Below are positions 60,801 to 64,000 of a DNA stretch of 64,000 nucleotides, piece after piece. Each line of letters starts with the position of its first letter. Position 1 is the first letter of the stretch. The notes under the pieces were generated by a model. That model was given only the letters and a program-made list of their open reading frames with translations, was not told the DNA's origin and ran no database searches. The DNA comes from Phycisphaerales bacterium (GTDB taxonomy: Bacteria; Planctomycetota; Phycisphaerae; Phycisphaerales; UBA1924), in assembly GCA_020853815.1 (NCBI GenBank), contig JADYYE010000022.1, forward strand, positions 1 to 64,000. The letters are read 5' to 3'. The translations under genes and the position numbers were made by a program.

Positions 60801-61591
60801 CCGTTGGTGAGGCCGCCGCCGGAGTACTGGAGCAGGTTGTTGATCGAGCCGGCCTCGAACACGCCGTAAACGACGTTGGATTGGCTGCTGGCGATGATGG
60901 TGCTGATCGCGGTCGCATTTCCCGCACCGCGGATGCTGATGGCGCGGCCCGCGCTCGCGAAGTTGTACGCGATGGTTGAGTTGGAGACGGTGAGCGTGCC
61001 AAGGGTGTCGATCCCGCCGCCGTATTGCCCGCTGGTTGAGTTGAGGGAGATCGTGCAGTTCAGGAGCGACATTACGCCGCCCGCGTCGTTGTAGAGCCCG
61101 GCGCCGCTCCCGCTGGCGGAGTTGTATGCGAACGTGGATCCCAGTGCGGTCAGTGTGCCGGTGTTGGCGATCGCGCCGCCCGCGACGGCGCTGTTCGAAG
61201 AGATATCGCAGGCCTCGATGGTGAGGGTCCCGGCGTTGGCGACTCCGGCGCCGGCGGTCGCACTCCCGCGCGTGATCGACAGGCGGCGGAGGAACGAGGT
61301 CCCGGAGGTGAAGTTGAACACGCGCGAGGCGCTTCCCGCGTTGACGGCGAGGGCGTTGGCGCCAGGCCCGTTGATGCTAAGAGAATCCGAGACGTTGAGT
61401 TCGCCGCTCGACAGGGCGATGGTGCCGGCCAGGCCGCTGGAAAACTCAATGACGTCGGCGCCGGCTGCCGCGTTGGCATCGAGCACCGCTTGGCGCAGAG
61501 AGCCCGCGCCGGCGTCGCGGGTGTTGGTGACGGTGAAGACCGCCAGGAGCTGGCGGGATTCAAGCCCCTCGAACATCGCGTGGCTCGACAT
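57824..61591 (-). CDS. Giant LEPR-motif surface protein: beta-helix plus eight tandem repeats
   Basis: The ATG at 61589-61591 with GGAG upstream gives 1,255 residues; a TTG seven codons earlier is less likely. It begins with FEGLESRQLL, the LEPRxLL-like motif of exported planctomycete proteins. Residues about 20-330 are a right-handed parallel beta-helix of the choice-of-anchor type (AGAGVANAGTLTIEACDISS, DGSPAINKGVN, DIGAFEF). Eight repeats of about 115 residues follow, each with DDHADxGxW, DTDLFxF, GFDGWFEVY, TAGQTYYILVGGWRxPxGxY. They resemble pre-peptidase C-terminal beta domains. It is probably a surface adhesin or matrix protein. No enzyme motif is visible. Confidence 0.85.
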   Translation of the reverse strand: MSSHAMFEGLESRQLLAVFTVTNTRDAGAGSLRQAVLDANAAAGADVIEFSSGLAGTIALSSGELNVSDSLSINGPGANALAVNAGSASRVFNFTSGTSFLRRLSITRGSATAGAGVANAGTLTIEACDISSNSAVAGGAIANTGTLTALGSTFAYNSASGSGAGLYNDAGGVMSLLNCTISLNSTSGQYGGGIDTLGTLTVSNSTIAYNFASAGRAISIRGAGNATAISTIIASSQSNVVYGVFEAGSINNLLQYSGGGLTNGVNGNIVGVDPFMSSLSWAGGPTKVHALRDGSPAINKGVNPNSLTTDQRGGIYARQVGAVVDIGAFEFGGDDYANSGDWAGAHAITLNAADHGIGAGVLEQNFDTDLFIIVPAASGLITITLDVPSGFDGWLEVYNSSHTRLVRASDWSSGRDEIASFTAAAGQTYFIVVGGFRQPDGAYSVLVADDHADAGEWTYASVITLNSTGDGTRSGVIDVADDTDLFKFTPVFSGTNTILLDVDSGLDGWIELYDSGRNLLASGNAGATNGDETLAWSLTAGQAYFVLVGGWRNPSGSYSVQIDDDHADYGAWSRATVISLTAELGGVRTGVVERPADTDLFTFTGSISKTITITLDVAAGFDGWFELYDANHNYLIKQNLRAAGGDESRTLAVSAGQMFYILVSGWRVPNGAYTVRIDDDHTDAGNWGSASDIPLNYKGDGSNSGTIDLPSDTDLFKFTQDISATTTIWLDVAGDFDGWFELYAPDHSLIVRQNGGATNGDEFLARALTAGQTYYILVGGWRNPGGGYSITIDDDHADQVRWSRASAITLNSAIDGGRAGVIERPGDLDLFKFSKADSGKVTITLDVGAGFDGWFRVFNSTGGELGSTRDSYAAGGDERDGFFVTGGQTYYILVGGSRVPSGDYTIRISDDHADAGDWSNASAMSINASLDALGEGRIEAAGDTDLFTFISPASGPLTITLDAASGFDGWFEVYSADHTLLRRQNLWAAGGDETYQLPVTNTQTFFILVGGWRVPTGDYRLLISDDHADAGIWPLATDIALSSTVDGSKTGVIEFAGDTDLFRFTAVATASTTFTLDAGEGFDGWFEVYDASQMLLLRKNLWGSGTDESGSVALTAGLVYYVLVGGWRVPGGHYTLVISDDHADALAWSGATALTPNEDGHAGAPGLIESADDTDLFLYTPAATGAVTITLDAVRGFDGWFEIYNADYTLIRRVNTTGAGGDEVWGFHLTQGQSYFVLVGGTLAPNGRYTLNLND
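57830..60597 (-). repeat. Eight tandem ~345-bp repeats
   Basis: Each unit encodes about 115 residues beginning with DDHAD or a variant (DDYAN in the first, DDHTD in the fourth). Divergence between units is moderate, so they are old relative to the TPR repeats at 35930-36800. Confidence 0.85.
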
Positions 61592-61799
61592 GTGTGCTCC
61601 GGTTTCTGGCAATGATCCGCGCGGCGGGCACGCGGGGTCGTGCCGGAGTTCATGATAGGAATCTTGCGGCGCACGAGGAGGCCACGGAGCACGACGGCCG
61701 GATTGGTGACGGGCCGCGGAAGCGTCTGGTTCCTGTCACGAGTTCGGGCGCAGGATTTGGCCGGAACAACCCGCGTGTGCGGTTCGCATTGAGCGCCAA

Positions 61800-61874
61800 T
61801 GACCCCGATGGGATTCGAACCCATGTACCCACCGTGAAAGGGTGGTGTCCTGAACCAGGCTAGACGACGGGGCC
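61800..61874 (-). tRNA. tRNA-Glu (anticodon TTC)
   Basis: On the minus strand the acceptor is GGCCCCG/CGGGGTC, the D region is TCGTCTAGCCTGGTTCAGGA, and the anticodon stem-loop CCACC-CTTTCAC-GGTGG shows TTC. The T arm is ATGGG-TTCGAAT-CCCAT. CCA is not encoded. Confidence 0.93.
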
Positions 61875-62059
61875 GCGGTTCGGGCGGGATGGTAGGCGGC
61901 GTGGGGACGGTCGGCGGCGCCGACGGCGTTCGGGTACCCCGCAGGAACGCAAAGCCGCGGATGTGACTCCGCGACGAGACTCCGCGATCATCGACACGCA
62001 CCTTCTTCGCGGACTCCTCAGGTCCGGCGTCCACAGACGCGGGATTCAGATTGTGCCTC

Positions 62060-63769
62060 TCACGGCTTGCCTTCCTGTCGCGTCACGATGGGGACGTAGC
62101 CCGATTCGAGGCCCTTGGGCGGCGTGACGATCAGGCCGGGATCGAGGCGGACGAGTTCGCCGCGGGTGGGCGGCGGCATGTACTCCGCGTCGATCGTCCA
62201 TGACGTGTGCATCTTCTCGACGAGTTGCTGCACACGCGCCTTCTTTTCGTCGCTCCAGTGGTACTGCTGGAGCGAGGGCTGATCCACGAAGCGAGACCAC
62301 GAGTAGGTCACGATCGAGCCGTCGCGGAGCTTGGCTTTGAATGGGCCCTTGGTCGGGCCGGGCGTGGCCCACGCGCCGGAGATGGGCGAGGTATACGCGG
62401 GGCCGACCGCGGCGTTGGCAAACTCCTTGGCGATCAGCTTGGTCTCGCGCGGGACGTCGGAAGGCGCGACCGCGACACGCTCATCGCCGGCTTGCTTGTA
62501 GTACTGCGGGAACACGGCGAAGCGGGCGCGAGATTCGCCCGACCATTGCAGCCCCCACACGTTGCCTTCGAAGACCTTGGTGTCGAACGTGCGTTCCACG
62601 CCGACGACCTTCTTGCCCGCCTGGTCGTACTCGGTGGTCTTGGTGGTGAGCGTTGGCTTCCAGGCGCCCTTCGTGTCGAAGCGCCCCGAACTTGCAGCGC
62701 CGCCGTCGCGCCAGGTCTTCAGCGAATCCCAGAGTGCGGCCTTGGAGTAGTAAGTCACGTCCTGCACCAGAAACGTCCGGCCTTGTTCGTCGACCGGAAA
62801 CTGCAGCTTCGGGATCTTGGAGTACACCACGCCGGACGCGTCGAGCGAATCGAAGCGCGGCACGGTGTTGATCTCGATCGCGCCGCCGCCGACCGTCGCG
62901 GGGCGCGCGTCGAGCCCGCGCCCGAAGATGTACGGGTAGTTGAAGAGCTTGCCGATCTTGCTCCATGTTTCGGGGATGTAGAAGGCGATGGGCCCTTTGA
63001 AGTTGGCGGCGTTGAGAAAGCAGGTCCAGCTCTGATCGCCTGTGGGCGGCTCACCGGCGACGGGGTCGGTGAACGGGAGCGCGAGCCAGGAATAGCCGAG
63101 AAACTGGCCCGAGGGTTCGCCCTCGAAAGGCAGGCCGTCGGGCGGGATGAGGAGGCGATTGCTGAGCTGCGCGATGCCGAGGCGATCGTCGGCGAGGGCT
63201 TCGTTGCTCTGAAAGAACGACCAGCCGGGCGAGCCGACCTCGTAGTCGTAGCACTGCGGCGTGGCGTTCATGCTGAACTTGGGCGAGTGATAGCGGAAGT
63301 GATTGCCGGCCCAGAAACCCACGCCGCCCTCGACGGTCTGGAAGACGCTGTCCCACGTGGGCCCGCGCTCGGGCCACGAGCGGGCGAGTGTTCCCTCGGG
63401 CGCCAGCGGCGTGTCGCGATTGTCCGAGTTGTTCGGAAGAATCCACGTGCTGGCCAGGCCGATCTGGAAGTTGGCGAGCGGGCGATCGACGAGCGGCCAG
63501 ACGGCGGTGTAGAACCCGACGCCTGCGCTGTACATCGCGCGATCGGGCGGCTCTTCGGTTGAGAAGCCGATGTAGCCGTGAAGGCCTTCGGAGTGGCTGG
63601 TGATGACGCCGGGCTTGGGCTTGGCGGGCGTGGCGGGTTGGGCGAGCGCTGGGGCGGAAAGGAGCGAAACGACCGCGAGGAGGAATAGGGTCGAAGGCCC
63701 GTGAAGAGGTTTCGAAGCGAGGCGAGAGGTCGGGCGAATCGAATTGAGATGAGTCGAATGGTCGGGCAT
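62060..63769 (-). CDS. Exported protein of unknown function
   Basis: The 569-residue product has a signal peptide (TLFLLAVVSLLSAPALAQ, about 27-44). The mature part is rich in aromatic residues and looks like a folded secreted domain: GLHGYIGFSTEEPPDRAMYS, GVGFYTAVWPLVDRPLANFQ, NHFRYHSPKFSMNATPQCYD. No catalytic signature or known domain was recognised. It starts divergently from the partial gene at 63861 and ends about 185 bp from tRNA-Glu. The long N-terminal extension before the hydrophobic core suggests the true start may be a few codons later. Confidence 0.75.
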   Translation of the reverse strand: MPDHSTHLNSIRPTSRLASKPLHGPSTLFLLAVVSLLSAPALAQPATPAKPKPGVITSHSEGLHGYIGFSTEEPPDRAMYSAGVGFYTAVWPLVDRPLANFQIGLASTWILPNNSDNRDTPLAPEGTLARSWPERGPTWDSVFQTVEGGVGFWAGNHFRYHSPKFSMNATPQCYDYEVGSPGWSFFQSNEALADDRLGIAQLSNRLLIPPDGLPFEGEPSGQFLGYSWLALPFTDPVAGEPPTGDQSWTCFLNAANFKGPIAFYIPETWSKIGKLFNYPYIFGRGLDARPATVGGGAIEINTVPRFDSLDASGVVYSKIPKLQFPVDEQGRTFLVQDVTYYSKAALWDSLKTWRDGGAASSGRFDTKGAWKPTLTTKTTEYDQAGKKVVGVERTFDTKVFEGNVWGLQWSGESRARFAVFPQYYKQAGDERVAVAPSDVPRETKLIAKEFANAAVGPAYTSPISGAWATPGPTKGPFKAKLRDGSIVTYSWSRFVDQPSLQQYHWSDEKKARVQQLVEKMHTSWTIDAEYMPPPTRGELVRLDPGLIVTPPKGLESGYVPIVTRQEGKP

Positions 63770-63860
63770 GGCAACAATCTAGCATTGATTGCAACGGCCC
63801 GAGAATCGTGCGAGACTCCAGGACACACGAACGCCTCGGCCACCTCAGTGAGAGATCGGC

Positions 63861-64000
63861 ATGTTCGAGCGTGGGGAGATTCCGATCGAGTTGCAGAAGC
63901 GGCGCACAGCGTCGCGTTGGTGGCTGAGCGTCGGCGCGGTGGTGGTCATGCTGGCGTGGGGCGCGGGGATGATCGCTTCCGCGGCGGTGAGCGGTGCGTC
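63861..64000 (+). CDS. Membrane protein, N-terminal part (cut by window edge)
   Basis: The ATG at 63861 opens a frame that runs to the window end. A short charged start (MFERGEIPIELQKRRTASRW) is followed by a hydrophobic helix (WLSVGAVVVMLAWGAGMIAS). This fits a single-pass or multi-pass membrane protein. Its identity cannot be given from 46 residues. Confidence 0.55.
   Translation, partial: MFERGEIPIELQKRRTASRWWLSVGAVVVMLAWGAGMIASAAVSGA

Overview
The window is high-GC bacterial DNA, most likely from a member of the Planctomycetota, probably the Phycisphaerae. This is an inference from gene content: a giant exported protein starting with an LEPR-type N-terminal motif, an orphan pseudopilin-like protein, an octaheme HAO-like cytochrome, a PEP-CTERM-like tail on an exported protease, and frequent GTG and TTG starts. 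No rRNA genes or CRISPR arrays were seen. Three tRNA genes are present: Lys-CTT, Ala-GGC and Glu-TTC.

Bases 1 to about 34,540 look like a genomic island ending at the 3' end of tRNA-Lys, with a tyrosine integrase (32,661-33,860) beside the tRNA as in tRNA-targeted integrative elements. From left to right it carries:
- the end of an IS5-type transposase and an exported trypsin-like protease;
- a conjugation-related block: small conserved protein, replication-relaxation-like proteins (one frameshifted) and a VirD4/TraG-type coupling ATPase;
- minus-strand small genes and a pseudopilin-like gene, then a ribbon-helix-helix protein with a tyrosine recombinase;
- a DUF932 protein;
- a tightly overlapped defence operon: hsdR, a small ORF, hsdM, an AlbA_2/Schlafen-type regulator, a DUF2513 protein, hsdS, an hsdS tail remnant, and a PrrC/RloC-like ABC ATPase with a CxxC zinc-hook-like motif;
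- a cupin gene, a multi-pass membrane protein and a conserved unknown protein;
- a non-intron reverse transcriptase whose helical C-terminal half is separated from the RT half only by an in-frame amber codon;
- about 1.2 kb without convincing genes but full of near-perfect hairpins. Several of these give GNRA tetraloops when read on the minus strand, and one 34-nt element has the architecture of group II intron domain V;
- an XRE/ImmA regulator pair, excisionase-like HTH proteins, a degenerate recombinase and the integrase.

From about 34.6 kb the window reads as chromosomal backbone. A membrane TPR protein with near-identical 150-bp repeats comes first. The classic rpmF-plsX-fabH lipid cluster follows, then a divergent glycan block: GT2 and an HldE-like bifunctional enzyme on minus, and a CgeB-like and a GT4 glycosyltransferase on plus. 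A coiled-coil lipoprotein comes next, then a tyrosine phenol-lyase gene followed by an apparent N-terminal fragment of a PLP-dependent decarboxylase.

At 50,961-57,170 lies a five-gene respiratory operon. It encodes a periplasmic cytochrome with 13 CxxCH plus two wider heme-like motifs, a membrane-anchored tetraheme cytochrome, a Tat-exported four-cluster ferredoxin, an NrfD-type quinone-interacting membrane subunit, and an octaheme HAO-like cytochrome. The likely theme is electron transfer between quinol and a periplasmic nitrogen or other small-molecule substrate. The window closes with tRNA-Ala, a shared bidirectional terminator, the 1,255-residue LEPR surface protein with eight tandem ~115-residue repeats, tRNA-Glu, an exported protein of unknown function, and the first 140 bases of a membrane protein gene.
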